Positions 1 to 8,507 of a stretch of 42,449 nt of DNA are shown in pieces (positions within the stretch are counted from its first letter, which is position 1; each line of letters starts with the position of its first letter). Origin of the DNA: JAUQQI01 sp042408785 (GTDB lineage Bacteria; Chloroflexota; Dehalococcoidia; JAUQQI01). The notes under the pieces were generated by a model that was not told the origin of the DNA, ran no database searches, and saw only the letters and a program-made list of their open reading frames with translations. The stretch is taken from contig JBHOQU010000085.1 of assembly GCA_042408785.1 (NCBI GenBank), positions 1 to 42,449 of the forward strand, read 5' to 3'. Position numbers and translations under genes: made by a program.

Positions 1-1
1 G

Positions 2-277
2 ACGGTCATTTTCGGCCTGGAGGGGGCCGGTTTCTGCAACTACGGCGAGGGTTTCGAGTTCGTCCAAAACGGCCGGATCTCCCTGGGCGGGGAGCTGCCC
101 GTCAACACCAGCGGCGGCCACACCTCCGAAAGCTACATGCAAGGGTTCGGCCTCCACGCCGAAAGTATCCGGCAGCTCCGGGGGGAAGCCGGGGACCGGC
201 AGGTCCCGGACTGCCGGGTCGCCATGTATATCTGCCCGGCCCCCATTTGCGCCGTGCACATCCTGACCCGGAGGTAG
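2..277 (+). CDS. Thiolase family protein, C-terminal part (5' end outside window)
   Basis: The open frame enters from the left edge and stops at TAG 275-277, giving the last 91 residues. It reads as the C-terminal lobe of an SCP2/acetyl-CoA acetyltransferase-like thiolase: a NTSGGH segment (residues about 37-42 of the fragment), where thiolases carry the conserved histidine of the second active-site loop, followed by the usual short end rich in Gly, Cys and hydrophobics. The next gene, 7 nt downstream, encodes a DUF35 protein. SCP2-type thiolases and DUF35 proteins are known to form heteromeric thiolase or retro-aldolase complexes, for example Ltp2 with a DUF35 partner in steroid side-chain breakdown, so a thiolytic or aldol-cleavage step on an acyl-CoA is the likely role. 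The substrate and the N-terminal catalytic cysteine cannot be seen. Confidence 0.8.
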   Translation, partial: TVIFGLEGAGFCNYGEGFEFVQNGRISLGGELPVNTSGGHTSESYMQGFGLHAESIRQLRGEAGDRQVPDCRVAMYICPAPICAVHILTRR

Positions 278-284
278 GTGGTCC

Positions 285-695
285 ATGGCTTACCAAAAGC
301 CCCTGCCCCAGCCTACCGCCATCGACACCCCCTATTGGGAATACCTGCGAAAGCACGAGCTACGGCTGCCTAGATGCCAGGACTGCGGCCACGTCTTCTT
401 CCCGCCCAACAAGACCCACTGCCCGCAATGCCTTTCCGACCGGCTCGAATGGGTCCGGATGAGCGGGCGGGGCAAGGTCTGGTCGTGGGTGGTCTTTTAC
501 CAGCGCTATTTTGCCTCCTTCGCCAACGACATCCCCTACGTCGTCGCCCTTATCGAGCTGGACGAGGGGCCTCGGCTGATGTCGACCCTCGTCGGCTGTT
601 CCCAGGACGAGATCCGGTGCGACATGCCGGTCGAGGTCGTCTACGACGACATAACCCCCGAATTTACCATCCCGAAGTTCCGGCCCATCCGCTGA
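285..695 (+). CDS. DUF35 / Zn-ribbon OB-fold acyl-CoA-associated protein
   Basis: A 136-aa protein with the DUF35 layout: an N-terminal helix (PYWEYLRKHEL), a rubredoxin-like zinc ribbon with Cys31, Cys34, Cys46 and Cys49, and a C-terminal OB-fold of about 75 residues. Proteins of this family bind acyl-CoA, or sit as a non-catalytic partner on thiolases, aldolases or HMG-CoA synthases. All four zinc ligands are present. The ATG at 285 lies 7 nt after the thiolase stop, with GGAGGTAGGTGG just upstream as ribosome binding site. The gene order thiolase-DUF35 supports a two-subunit enzyme. I see no sign of damage. Confidence 0.88.
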   Translation: MAYQKPLPQPTAIDTPYWEYLRKHELRLPRCQDCGHVFFPPNKTHCPQCLSDRLEWVRMSGRGKVWSWVVFYQRYFASFANDIPYVVALIELDEGPRLMSTLVGCSQDEIRCDMPVEVVYDDITPEFTIPKFRPIR

Positions 696-702
696 CCGGT
701 CC

Positions 703-1722
703 ATGAAGGTTGTCTGCGTCCTTTCCCGGGAACCGATTTCGGCCGTTCCCGAGCTGGCCCGCCGGGCGGAGCGGCTCGGTTTCGACGCCATCCGCTTCAG
801 CGAGATAACCCACGACCCGATGGTCTGCGCCGCGGCGGCGGCCGTTGCCACCCGGGAGGTCAGGGTCGGAACCTTCACCCTGGCCTTTCCCCGGAGTCCG
901 ACGGTGGTGGCCTACCAGGCGTGGGACCTGCAGCAGCTTTCCGGCGGCCGATTTTTCCTGGGGCTGGGAAGCCAGGTAAAGGGCCACATTGAGCGGCGAT
1001 TCGGGGTTCCCTGGACCGCCCCCGGCCCCCGGATGCGGGACTACGTCCTGGCCCTCCGGGCCGTCTGGGACTCCTGGCAGAACGGCCGGCCCCTCAACTG
1101 CCAGACGCAGCACTACCGGCTCAGCCTGATGACGCCCGAATTTAATCCCGGCCCCCAGCCCCACTATCCTATCCCGGTCTACCTGGGCGGGGTGAACAGG
1201 TTTATGTGTCGGCTCGCCGGTGAGCTGGCCGACGGGCTCATGCTCCACAGCCTCACCTCCCCCCGCTATCTGCGGGAGGTAATCCTGCCCAACCTCCGGG
1301 CCGGGGCCCGGCGGGCCGGGCGGGACCCCGCCGGCCTGGAGGTTATCGGGGGCGGCTTCATCGCCACCGGGCCCCGGCCGGAAGATGTCCGCCGGGCCCG
1401 GGAGGCTTACCGGCAACGGGTGGCGTTTTACGGCTCCACCCGGACCTACGCGCCGGTGCTGGAGCTCCACGGCCTGGGGGACCTTGGGGCCAGGCTTCAC
1501 CGCCTTTCGGTCGAAGGCCGCTGGGAGGAAATGGCCCGCCAGGTGAGCGATGAGGTGCTGAACGAGTTCGTGACGGCCGCCACCTGGGACGAGCTGGTGC
1601 CCCTAATTAAAGAGCGGTTCGGGGGCCTGGTCACGGGCCTTACCCTGCCCATGCCCGAGGGGCTGGGCCCGGCCGAGGAAAAGCAACTGGCCAAGGTTAT
1701 CGCGGACCTTAAGGGTCTCTGA
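703..1722 (+). CDS. LLM class flavin-dependent (F420- or FMN-type) oxidoreductase
   Basis: A 339-aa single-domain TIM-barrel protein of the bacterial luciferase-like superfamily. The N-terminus MKVVCVLSREPISAVPEL and the segment LGLGSQVKGHIERRFGV (residues about 86-102) are typical of the F420-dependent LLM subgroup with TIGR03617-like members; AGELADGLMLHSLTS near residue 175 is the usual flavin-phosphate region. Such enzymes carry out hydride transfer or monooxygenation on varied substrates, and the cofactor (F420 or FMN) cannot be decided here. The gene starts 7 nt after the DUF35 stop and its stop overlaps the next start by one base (TGATG), so it is translationally coupled to the CoA-transferase. 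A role in oxidising an acyl or alicyclic intermediate is inferred from the neighbours. Confidence 0.85.
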   Translation: MKVVCVLSREPISAVPELARRAERLGFDAIRFSEITHDPMVCAAAAAVATREVRVGTFTLAFPRSPTVVAYQAWDLQQLSGGRFFLGLGSQVKGHIERRFGVPWTAPGPRMRDYVLALRAVWDSWQNGRPLNCQTQHYRLSLMTPEFNPGPQPHYPIPVYLGGVNRFMCRLAGELADGLMLHSLTSPRYLREVILPNLRAGARRAGRDPAGLEVIGGGFIATGPRPEDVRRAREAYRQRVAFYGSTRTYAPVLELHGLGDLGARLHRLSVEGRWEEMARQVSDEVLNEFVTAATWDELVPLIKERFGGLVTGLTLPMPEGLGPAEEKQLAKVIADLKGL

Positions 1723-2927
1723 TGGGCGGAGCCGAGGCTGCAACGGTTTTTCCCCGACCCCTGGGCGGGCTCAGGGCGCTGGAGCTGGGCGACGGAATCG
1801 CCCCCGCCTTCTGCGGCAAGCTTCTGGCCGCCCTGGGCGCCGACGTCATCAAGGTCGAACCTCCGACCGGAGACCTCTGTCGGCGCGTCGGCCCCTTCGC
1901 CCGGGACCAGACGGACCCGGAGTCGAGCCTCCTCTTTCTCTACCTGAATACCTCCAAGCGGGGCATCACCCTGGACCTGACGACCCCGACGGGGGCCCAC
2001 CTCTTCCGACGGCTGGCGGCCGCCGCCGATATCGTTGTCGAGGGCCTGGGAGCCGGCCGGCTGGAGATGCTGGGCCTCGGGTACGGGGTCCTGGCCCGGG
2101 ACAACCCGGGGCTTATCCTTACCTCGATTACGCCGTTTGGGGACGAAGGCCCCTACCGGGACTACCTGGACGGGGAGCTCGTCCTCCTGGCCCTGGGTGG
2201 CCTGCTCAACATGCTGGGCACCCCTGACCGGGAGCCTGTGCCCCTCGGGGGCCATCAGGCCGAGTACGCCGCCGGCCTGGCCGCCTTCACCGGCACGATG
2301 GTGGCCCTCACCGGCCGCGAGGTCACCGGCCGGGGTCAGCAGGTAACCGTCTCGGCCCAGGAGACGGTGGCCTACCTTGAGTGGAAGACCCCGATCTATT
2401 ACCAGAGCGACGGCCGGGTGCGGCGGCGGGGTGGCGAGCAGTCCCAATGGCTGGTGCTGCCCTGTCGGGACGGATTTGTCGCTTTCGTCTTCCAGGATGA
2501 GCACTGGCCCCGGGTTAAGGAGCTGGTGGGCGATCCCCGTCTGGAAGAGCCCCGGTTCGCCGACCGGCGGGGCCGGGTGGCCAACCGGGACGAACTGCGG
2601 CAGATTCTGGCCGCCTGGACCGCCGAGCGGACGAAAGGGGAGGTCTACCACCAGGCCCAGGCCCTGGGGATACCCGTGGGGATGGTGGCCGACGCCGCCG
2701 ACCTGGTGGCCTCGCCCCAGTACCGGTCCCGGGGCTTCTTCGCCCGGGTGGACCATCCCCGGACGGGCCCGGCCCTTTACCCGGGCATCCCCCTCCTTCT
2801 GGGCGGGCACCGGCCTCCGGTGGGCCGGGCGCCCCTGCTGGGGGAACACAACCTGGAGGTTTACACGTCCCTGCTCGGCCTCTCGCCGGCGGAAGTCGCC
2901 GGCCTTCGGGAGCAGGGCGTAATCTGA
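1722..2927 (+). CDS. CaiB/BaiF (family III) CoA-transferase, first of three
   Basis: A 401-aa family III CoA-transferase. The N-terminal motif LAALGADVIKVEPPTGD (residues 35-51), the GITLDL strand and the VTGRGQQVTVSAQE segment are diagnostic of the family. These enzymes move CoA between carboxylic acids through an aspartyl-CoA thioester. At the position of the catalytic Asp of formyl-CoA transferase (D-x-x-x-G) this protein has Glu181 in a GGHQAEYAAG stretch, so either Glu replaces Asp or this subgroup works differently. The start ATG shares one base with the LLM stop. The other two CoA-transferases in this run (5396 and 12863) keep Asp. Confidence 0.9.
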   Translation: MGGAEAATVFPRPLGGLRALELGDGIAPAFCGKLLAALGADVIKVEPPTGDLCRRVGPFARDQTDPESSLLFLYLNTSKRGITLDLTTPTGAHLFRRLAAAADIVVEGLGAGRLEMLGLGYGVLARDNPGLILTSITPFGDEGPYRDYLDGELVLLALGGLLNMLGTPDREPVPLGGHQAEYAAGLAAFTGTMVALTGREVTGRGQQVTVSAQETVAYLEWKTPIYYQSDGRVRRRGGEQSQWLVLPCRDGFVAFVFQDEHWPRVKELVGDPRLEEPRFADRRGRVANRDELRQILAAWTAERTKGEVYHQAQALGIPVGMVADAADLVASPQYRSRGFFARVDHPRTGPALYPGIPLLLGGHRPPVGRAPLLGEHNLEVYTSLLGLSPAEVAGLREQGVI

Positions 2928-2945
2928 AGGGCAGGAGGGACGGCT

Positions 2946-4559
2946 ATGTCGGAACGGCTTTTAACCAGGAAGCTTTCACGCCGGCAGTTCCTCCTCGGGG
3001 CCGCCGGCGTTGGGCTGGCCGCCTGCCGGCCGGCGGGCGCGCCCCAGGGTCGGGGGGAGCAGGCCCCGGCGGCCCAGCCGAAGCGGGGCGGCACCCTCTA
3101 CTGGTACCTTCCGGACGATCCCCCCGACCTCGACCCCCACATGCAGACGACCAGTTCCCTGCAGTGGATTTGCGGCCTGGTTTACAACGGCCTGCTCAAA
3201 TACGATATCCGGCCGGGCAACCCGCCGGGCAGCCCTGGAGCGAACACCCCCGTGCCGGACCTGGCCGAAAGCTGGGAGCAGACCGACCCGCTCACTTATG
3301 TCTTTAAATTGCGCCGGGGCGTCAGGTTCCACGACGGCACCGAGCTTACCGCCGAGGATGCGGCCTTCAGCCTGAACCGGATCCGGACCCGGGACCCCCA
3401 GTTCCAGCGGGCCTACGCCTTCGAGCCCGTGGAAAGCGCCGAGGCGGTGGACCGCTACACCCTGCGGGTGAGGATGCGGGAGCCGTATGCCGCCTTCATT
3501 AACCAGGTGGCGGCCGCCTATACCCGGATCGCCCCGAAGGACGTCATCCAACAGCGGGGCGACATGAAGCAGGTTATGGTCGGAACCGGTCCCTTTAAGC
3601 TTAAGGAGTACCGCCGGGGCGTCCGCTTCGTCTTCGAACGCAACCCCGATTATTTCGGCGCCCCATTGCCTTACGTCGACACCATCGAGATTAGGATTAT
3701 TCCCGATGCTTCGGCCCAGCTGGCGGCTTTTACCGCCGGCCAGCTGGACATTTACAATCCGGCCAATGTGGAAGAGTTCGAGAACCTGCGCCGGACGATT
3801 CCCGGCCTCCAGAGCCTGGTCTTCAGCCGGGCGGAAATGAACGGGATCGGCCTCAACGTCCGGCGTCCGCCCTTCAACGACATCCGGGTCCGGCAGGCCC
3901 TCTGGTACGCCATCGACCAGGACGAAATCATTAAGGTCGTCTGGCGGGGGCAGGGTTACAAGCACCGGGCGGTCCCCCCGGCCCTGGGCGACTGGGCCGT
4001 GCCCTACGAGCAGCTGCCCCTCAGCGATTCGCCCAACTATGATAAGGCCCGGCAGCTGCTTCGGGAGGCCGGCTATGGGGACGGCTTCGAGTTCGAGTGC
4101 AAAACGGTCTACCGCTACACCCAGAAGGAGGCGCAGGTGGTGGCCGAACAACTGAAGCGCATCGGCGTCCGGATGAACATCGTGGACATGGAGTACGGAG
4201 CCTTTCTAAACGCCCGAAACCGGGGCGATTTCGAGGCCATCGCCTTTGCCCTATCCCCCTTCGGGGACGTGGAAGATTTCACCTACGCCCTGTTTCACAC
4301 CAGGGCTTCCCGGAACTTCGGCGGCTGGGGTACCCCGGAACTGGACCGCCTCTTCGAGGCGGCCCGAAAGGAGATGGACGTCAACCGGCGAAAGGAGCTT
4401 TACCGACAGATCCAGCGGGAGCTGGCCACCCAGTGTTTCATCCTGGACCTGCCCCGGAGCAACGGCTTCGAAGTCTGGCGACCCTACGTGAAGGACTGGG
4501 TCCCCGCGGAGAATCCCGAGCGGGGACTGGCGTTTCACCACGTCTGGCTCGACAAATAA
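2946..4559 (+). CDS. ABC transporter substrate-binding protein, family 5 (peptide/opine/nickel type), Tat lipoprotein
   Basis: A 537-aa extracytoplasmic solute-binding protein. The N-terminus carries a twin-arginine motif (SRRQFLL, residues 11-17) and a lipobox ending at Cys27 (GLAAC), so it is probably exported folded by Tat and lipid-anchored. The family 5 signature is clear: GVRFHDGTELTAEDAAFSLN near residue 125 and RQALWYAIDQDEI near residue 317. Family 5 proteins bind peptides, but also opines, sugars, nickel complexes and other organic solutes. It sits in an acyl-CoA catabolic run, and its cognate-looking permeases (6656, 7606) lie two genes downstream, separated by a crotonase and a CoA-transferase. 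A carboxylic acid or amide ligand is a guess. Confidence 0.93.
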   Translation: MSERLLTRKLSRRQFLLGAAGVGLAACRPAGAPQGRGEQAPAAQPKRGGTLYWYLPDDPPDLDPHMQTTSSLQWICGLVYNGLLKYDIRPGNPPGSPGANTPVPDLAESWEQTDPLTYVFKLRRGVRFHDGTELTAEDAAFSLNRIRTRDPQFQRAYAFEPVESAEAVDRYTLRVRMREPYAAFINQVAAAYTRIAPKDVIQQRGDMKQVMVGTGPFKLKEYRRGVRFVFERNPDYFGAPLPYVDTIEIRIIPDASAQLAAFTAGQLDIYNPANVEEFENLRRTIPGLQSLVFSRAEMNGIGLNVRRPPFNDIRVRQALWYAIDQDEIIKVVWRGQGYKHRAVPPALGDWAVPYEQLPLSDSPNYDKARQLLREAGYGDGFEFECKTVYRYTQKEAQVVAEQLKRIGVRMNIVDMEYGAFLNARNRGDFEAIAFALSPFGDVEDFTYALFHTRASRNFGGWGTPELDRLFEAARKEMDVNRRKELYRQIQRELATQCFILDLPRSNGFEVWRPYVKDWVPAENPERGLAFHHVWLDK

Positions 4560-4577
4560 ACCTCAAGGAGGGCGCTT

Positions 4578-5390
4578 ATGAGCGGCTACGGGAACCTGGT
4601 TCTGATGGAGAAAAAAGACGGCTACGCCATCGTGACCCTCAACCGTCCCGAGAAGCGCAACGCCATGAGCCGGGCCGCCCAGCAGGAATTGTGGGCCGCC
4701 CTGGAGGATGCCAAGGCCGACTGCAAGGTGATTATTATCACGGGCAACGGGCCGGCCTTCTGCTCCGGCATTGACCTCTCCGAACAGCGCCAGCTTAGGG
4801 AGGCTGGGGTGAGGGAGCGCCAGTACGCCTGGGGGAGCAACACCTGGTTCGAAACCCAGGAGATAATCCGGCGGCACCCGGCCGTTTTCATCGCCGCCGT
4901 AAACGGCTATGCCCTGGGCGGCGGCCTCACCCTCGTCCATAACTGCGAGCTGGCCATCGCCTCGGAGCGGGCGGAGTTCGGCATGCCCGAGGTGGGCTTC
5001 GGCACCTTCCCTGGACTGGCCGGACCGGCCACCATCCACCGGATCCTGCCCAAGCACTATAATTACCTCATCCTGACGGCCAAGCGCATCGACGCCCACA
5101 CGGCCCAACGGTGGGGCATTGTCAACGAGGTGGTTCCCCACGACCGGCTCATCCCCCGGGCCGAGGAGCTTGCCCGCCACATCTGCCAGTTCGACCCGGT
5201 GGTCCTGGACTATTCCAAGCGGGCCATCCGGGAGATACCCTATCTGGACTGGTCCCGGGGCATCGAATACGGCATCTGGACCGGCATCGTCATCCGCTCG
5301 CAGACGGCGGCCGCCGCTGAGGGAATCCAGCGGTTCCTGAGCGGCCAACCGAACCCGGGCCAGGGCACGGGCGCCACCGACGGGAGGTAA
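4578..5390 (+). CDS. Enoyl-CoA hydratase/isomerase (crotonase) family protein
   Basis: A 270-aa crotonase-fold protein. LNRPEKRNAM (residues 21-30), the oxyanion-hole segments AFCSGIDL (60-67) and YALGGGL (111-117), and MPEVGFG (136-142) are all present. Of the two catalytic glutamates of enoyl-CoA hydratase, the second is kept (Glu138) but the first is replaced by Thr118 in GGGLTL. The protein may therefore be an isomerase, hydrolase, decarboxylase or ring-modifying member rather than a classic hydratase. The start follows an AAGGAGG ribosome site, 18 nt after the binding-protein stop, and the next gene begins 5 nt after its stop. Confidence 0.9.
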   Translation: MSGYGNLVLMEKKDGYAIVTLNRPEKRNAMSRAAQQELWAALEDAKADCKVIIITGNGPAFCSGIDLSEQRQLREAGVRERQYAWGSNTWFETQEIIRRHPAVFIAAVNGYALGGGLTLVHNCELAIASERAEFGMPEVGFGTFPGLAGPATIHRILPKHYNYLILTAKRIDAHTAQRWGIVNEVVPHDRLIPRAEELARHICQFDPVVLDYSKRAIREIPYLDWSRGIEYGIWTGIVIRSQTAAAAEGIQRFLSGQPNPGQGTGATDGR

Positions 5391-5395
5391 AAAAG

Positions 5396-6646
5396 ATGGG
5401 CGTGCTGGCGGGCATCCGGATTGCCGACCTCACCATCATTACGGCCGGGGCCGCCGCCACCCAGCTCCTGGCCGACTTCGGGGCCGAGGTGATAAAGGTC
5501 GAGGCCGGCCGCTACCCTGACCCGTTCCGCAACTGGGGCAGCGGCCTCACCCCGCCGGCCCAAGTGGAGCGGCCCTGGGACGCCAGCCCGCCCTTCAACG
5601 TCGTGAACCGGAATAAGCTGGGCATAAGCCTCGACCTGAAGCACCCCCGGGGGCGGGAGGTCTTTCTGCGGCTGGTGGCGGTGAGCGACGTGGTGACCGA
5701 AAACTTCCGCCGGGGCGTGATGGAGCGGCTGGGCCTGGGGTACGACGAGCTCCGAAAGGTTAAACCCGACCTGGTGATGGTCTCCTTTTCCAGTCAGGGG
5801 AACGACGGCCCGGAAAGCGGGTATGCTTCCTACGGGTCGACCCTGGATGCCCTTTCGGGCCTGATGTCGGTGACCGGCTACGACGAGGATTCGCCGGTGT
5901 GGTCAGGCAACGACGTCAACTACCCGGACCAGGTGGTCTCCCTGCTCGGGGCCGGGATTATCCTGGCTGGCCTGCGCTACCGGCGGCTTACGGGCCGGGG
6001 AATCTATATAGACCTTTCGCAGCGGGAGCTGGTGACGGCCATGCTGGGCGAAATCATGCTGGACTTCACCGTTAACGGCCGCCGGCGCCGTCCGGCAGGC
6101 AGCCGCCACCCGTCGATGGTCCCCCACGGCTGCTACCCCTGCCGCGGAGAGGATGCCTGGGTGGCAATTGCCGTCGGGGACGACCGGCAGTGGGTCGCCC
6201 TCTGCCAAGTGATGGGCCGGCCGGAGCTGGCCTCGGACCCCAAGTTCGCCACCCTGCCGGCCCGGTGGGCCCGGGCGGCCGAGGTGGACGAAATTGTCCG
6301 GAGCTGGACGTCGTGCCGGGACAAACATGAAGTTATGCGCCTGCTTCAGGCGGCCCGGGTACCCGCCGGTGCCGTGCTTAACGGCCGGGACCTGCTGGAA
6401 GACCCCCACCTTAACGCCCGGGGATTCTACGTGCGGGTCGACCACCCGGTGGGCGGGCCCCAGCTCCAGCGCACGTGGCCTTTCCGGCTGAGCCGCACGC
6501 CCGGGGCGGTTCGGCGTCCGGCCCCGTGCCTGGGGGAGCATACCCGGGAGGTGCTCACCGGCCTGCTGGGCTACTCAGAGGGAGAGGTGGCCGAGCTGGA
6601 GGCGATGGGGGTGATCGCCTACGCGCCGGCCGGGGTCCGGGCCTGA
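5396..6646 (+). CDS. CaiB/BaiF (family III) CoA-transferase, second of three
   Basis: A 416-aa family III CoA-transferase. It has LADFGAEVIKVEAGR (residues 25-39), NRNKLGISLDL (71-81), an early TENFRRGVMERLGLGY motif, and YPDQ with Asp178 at the place expected for the catalytic aspartate, followed by RYRRLTGRG. It is about as distant from the copy at 1722 as from the copy at 12863, so these are not recent tandem duplicates. It lies between the crotonase and the two ABC permeases in the same run, with a GGGAGGT site before the ATG. It likely activates an imported acid or recycles CoA from an end product; donor and acceptor are unknown. Confidence 0.9.
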   Translation: MGVLAGIRIADLTIITAGAAATQLLADFGAEVIKVEAGRYPDPFRNWGSGLTPPAQVERPWDASPPFNVVNRNKLGISLDLKHPRGREVFLRLVAVSDVVTENFRRGVMERLGLGYDELRKVKPDLVMVSFSSQGNDGPESGYASYGSTLDALSGLMSVTGYDEDSPVWSGNDVNYPDQVVSLLGAGIILAGLRYRRLTGRGIYIDLSQRELVTAMLGEIMLDFTVNGRRRRPAGSRHPSMVPHGCYPCRGEDAWVAIAVGDDRQWVALCQVMGRPELASDPKFATLPARWARAAEVDEIVRSWTSCRDKHEVMRLLQAARVPAGAVLNGRDLLEDPHLNARGFYVRVDHPVGGPQLQRTWPFRLSRTPGAVRRPAPCLGEHTREVLTGLLGYSEGEVAELEAMGVIAYAPAGVRA

Positions 6647-6655
6647 GGCAGCCCT

Positions 6656-7606
6656 ATGCTTCGGTACGTTTTGAGGCGGCTTGCCCTGGCCCTGCCGGTT
6701 CTGTTCCTGGCGAGCCTGATGGTCTTCACCATAGTCAGGCTTGTTCCCGGGGATGTGGTGACCATGCGGCTGGGCGAGTCGGGGGAGACCCCCGAGGCCG
6801 CCGAGATGCGCCGGGTGCTGGGGCTGGATAAGCCCCTGTGGGCGCAGTACTTTATCTGGCTGGCCAACGCGGTCCGGGGGGACCTTGGCCTCTCCCTCTG
6901 GACCGGCAACCCCGTAACCCACGAGATCCTGCTCGCCCTTCCCATCACCGTCGAGCTGGCCCTGCTGGCTATGGGCATCGCCCTGGCGGTGGCCATCCCC
7001 ACCGGACTGCTCTCGGCCGTGGCCCGGGAGACCTTCCTGGACTACCTGGTGAGGCTGGTGAGCGTAGCCGGCCTGGCCATTCCCCCCTTCTGGCTCGGCA
7101 CCATGTTTCTGATGCTGCCTGCCGTCCTAGCCGGGTGGGCCCCCAGTTCCCGGTATATCAGCCCGGCCGAGGACCTGGGGGAAAACCTCAAGCAGTTCAC
7201 CCTGCCGGCCCTGGTCCTGGGCTATTACTATGCCGCCTTTTCGATGCGGATGGTCCGCTCCCAGACCCTTGAGGTGCTGCGCCAGGACTACGTGCGGGTG
7301 GCGCGGGCGAAGGGTCTCAGCGAGACGCAGGTGGTGCTCCGGCACGTCCTGCGCAATGCCCTCATCCCCACCATCACCCTGGCCGGGGCCCAGCTGGGGG
7401 TGCTGGTGGGCGGCGTCGTAGTCATCGAGCAGATATTCTCCCTGCCGGGCCTGGGCCGGCTCACCCTCTGGGCCATCTCGGTGCGGGATTACCCCCAGCT
7501 CCAGGCTAACGTGCTCCTCACGGCCCTCTTCGTAATCACCATCAACCTGGTGGTGGACATCGCCTACGCCTGGCTTGACCCGAGAATCCGCCTGGGGAGC
7601 GGCTGA
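6656..7606 (+). CDS. ABC transporter permease, DppB/OppB type
   Basis: A 316-aa inner-membrane permease with about six membrane segments. LRRLALALPVLFLASLMVF opens the first helix, and the MRLGESGETPEAAEMRRVLGLDKPL loop after it is typical of DppB. The cytoplasmic ATPase-contact (EAA) loop reads YVRVARAKGLSETQVVLRHV near residue 212. The last base of its stop codon is the first base of the next start (TGATG). It pairs with the permease at 7606 to form the channel and probably serves the binding protein at 2946. No ATPase gene (DppD/DppF type) follows, so the ATPases must be encoded elsewhere. Confidence 0.93.
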   Translation: MLRYVLRRLALALPVLFLASLMVFTIVRLVPGDVVTMRLGESGETPEAAEMRRVLGLDKPLWAQYFIWLANAVRGDLGLSLWTGNPVTHEILLALPITVELALLAMGIALAVAIPTGLLSAVARETFLDYLVRLVSVAGLAIPPFWLGTMFLMLPAVLAGWAPSSRYISPAEDLGENLKQFTLPALVLGYYYAAFSMRMVRSQTLEVLRQDYVRVARAKGLSETQVVLRHVLRNALIPTITLAGAQLGVLVGGVVVIEQIFSLPGLGRLTLWAISVRDYPQLQANVLLTALFVITINLVVDIAYAWLDPRIRLGSG

Positions 7607-8493
7607 TGTCGGTAATCAGCGCAGGAACCGCCCCGGCAGAGCTCCGCCGGCGGCTGCTGGGCAGTGTTCCCGGCCAGGTCCTGAGGCGGCCCCTGGGGGC
7701 CTGGGCCTTAACCGTTATGGTCGCCATTTTTTCCGCCGCCGCCCTCGCCCCAGTCGTCGCCCCCTTCGACCCCGAGGCCATCCACGCCGACCACGTCCTT
7801 TCGCCCCCAGGCTGGCCCTTTATCATGGGCACCGACGACTTCGGGCGGGACATCTTCAGCCGGGTCCTTTACGGCGGGCGGGTATCCCTGGTGGTCGGAA
7901 CGGCGGCGGTGGGGCTGGGGGTTACCCTCGGCGCGGCCGTGGGATTGGTGTCCGGATACCTGGGCGGCTGGTTCGACCTGCTGGTCCAGCGGGTTATCGA
8001 TGCCCTGATGTCCCTGCCGACCCTCATCCTGGCCCTGGCCATTGTGGCCATGCTGGGAACCAGCGTCCGCAACGTCATTGTGGCGGTGGGCATCGCCCTG
8101 GTTCCCGGAACGGCCCGGGTCGTCCGCTCGGTAGTCCTCGGTATCAGGGAGGAGCCCTTTATCGAGGCGGCCCGGGTGGTGGGCTGCACCCACCGGCGGG
8201 TTGTTCTCCGGCACGTGCTCCCCAACGCCTTCGGGCCCCTGATGGTGATCGCCACGGCCAGCCTCGGGTCGGCCATCGTCGCCGAGGCCGCCCTCAGCTT
8301 CCTGGGGCTGGGCACCCCGCCGCCGACCCCTTCCTGGGGCCAAATGATGACCGGGAGCGCCCGGACCTACATCGTCACCGCCCCCTGGATGGCCTTCTTC
8401 CCGGGCCTGGTTCTCAGCCTGCTCGTGCTGGCTATAAATCTGCTGGGGGATACCCTGCGGGACATCCTGGACCCCCGGCTCAGGAGCCGTTAA
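7606..8493 (+). CDS. ABC transporter permease, DppC/OppC type
   Basis: A 295-aa permease with an N-terminal helix (GAWALTVMVAIFSAAALAP), the DppC landmark HVLSPPGWPFIMGTDDFGRD (residues 64-83, where DppC proteins carry a PS..HP.GTD..GRD-like motif), and an EAA loop IEAARVVGCTHRRVVLRHVL near residue 186. About six membrane segments are expected. It is translationally coupled to the DppB-type gene. The gene downstream is an MmgE/PrpD enzyme, not an ATPase. Confidence 0.93.
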   Translation: MSVISAGTAPAELRRRLLGSVPGQVLRRPLGAWALTVMVAIFSAAALAPVVAPFDPEAIHADHVLSPPGWPFIMGTDDFGRDIFSRVLYGGRVSLVVGTAAVGLGVTLGAAVGLVSGYLGGWFDLLVQRVIDALMSLPTLILALAIVAMLGTSVRNVIVAVGIALVPGTARVVRSVVLGIREEPFIEAARVVGCTHRRVVLRHVLPNAFGPLMVIATASLGSAIVAEAALSFLGLGTPPPTPSWGQMMTGSARTYIVTAPWMAFFPGLVLSLLVLAINLLGDTLRDILDPRLRSR

Positions 8494-8507
8494 AAAGGAG
8501 GAGAAAG

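Noticed and set aside
1497..2849. A 450-codon minus-strand open frame opposite the first CoA-transferase
   Set aside because: Low-complexity Gly/Pro/Arg-rich translation without a ribosome site; the plus-strand gene is intact and well conserved.
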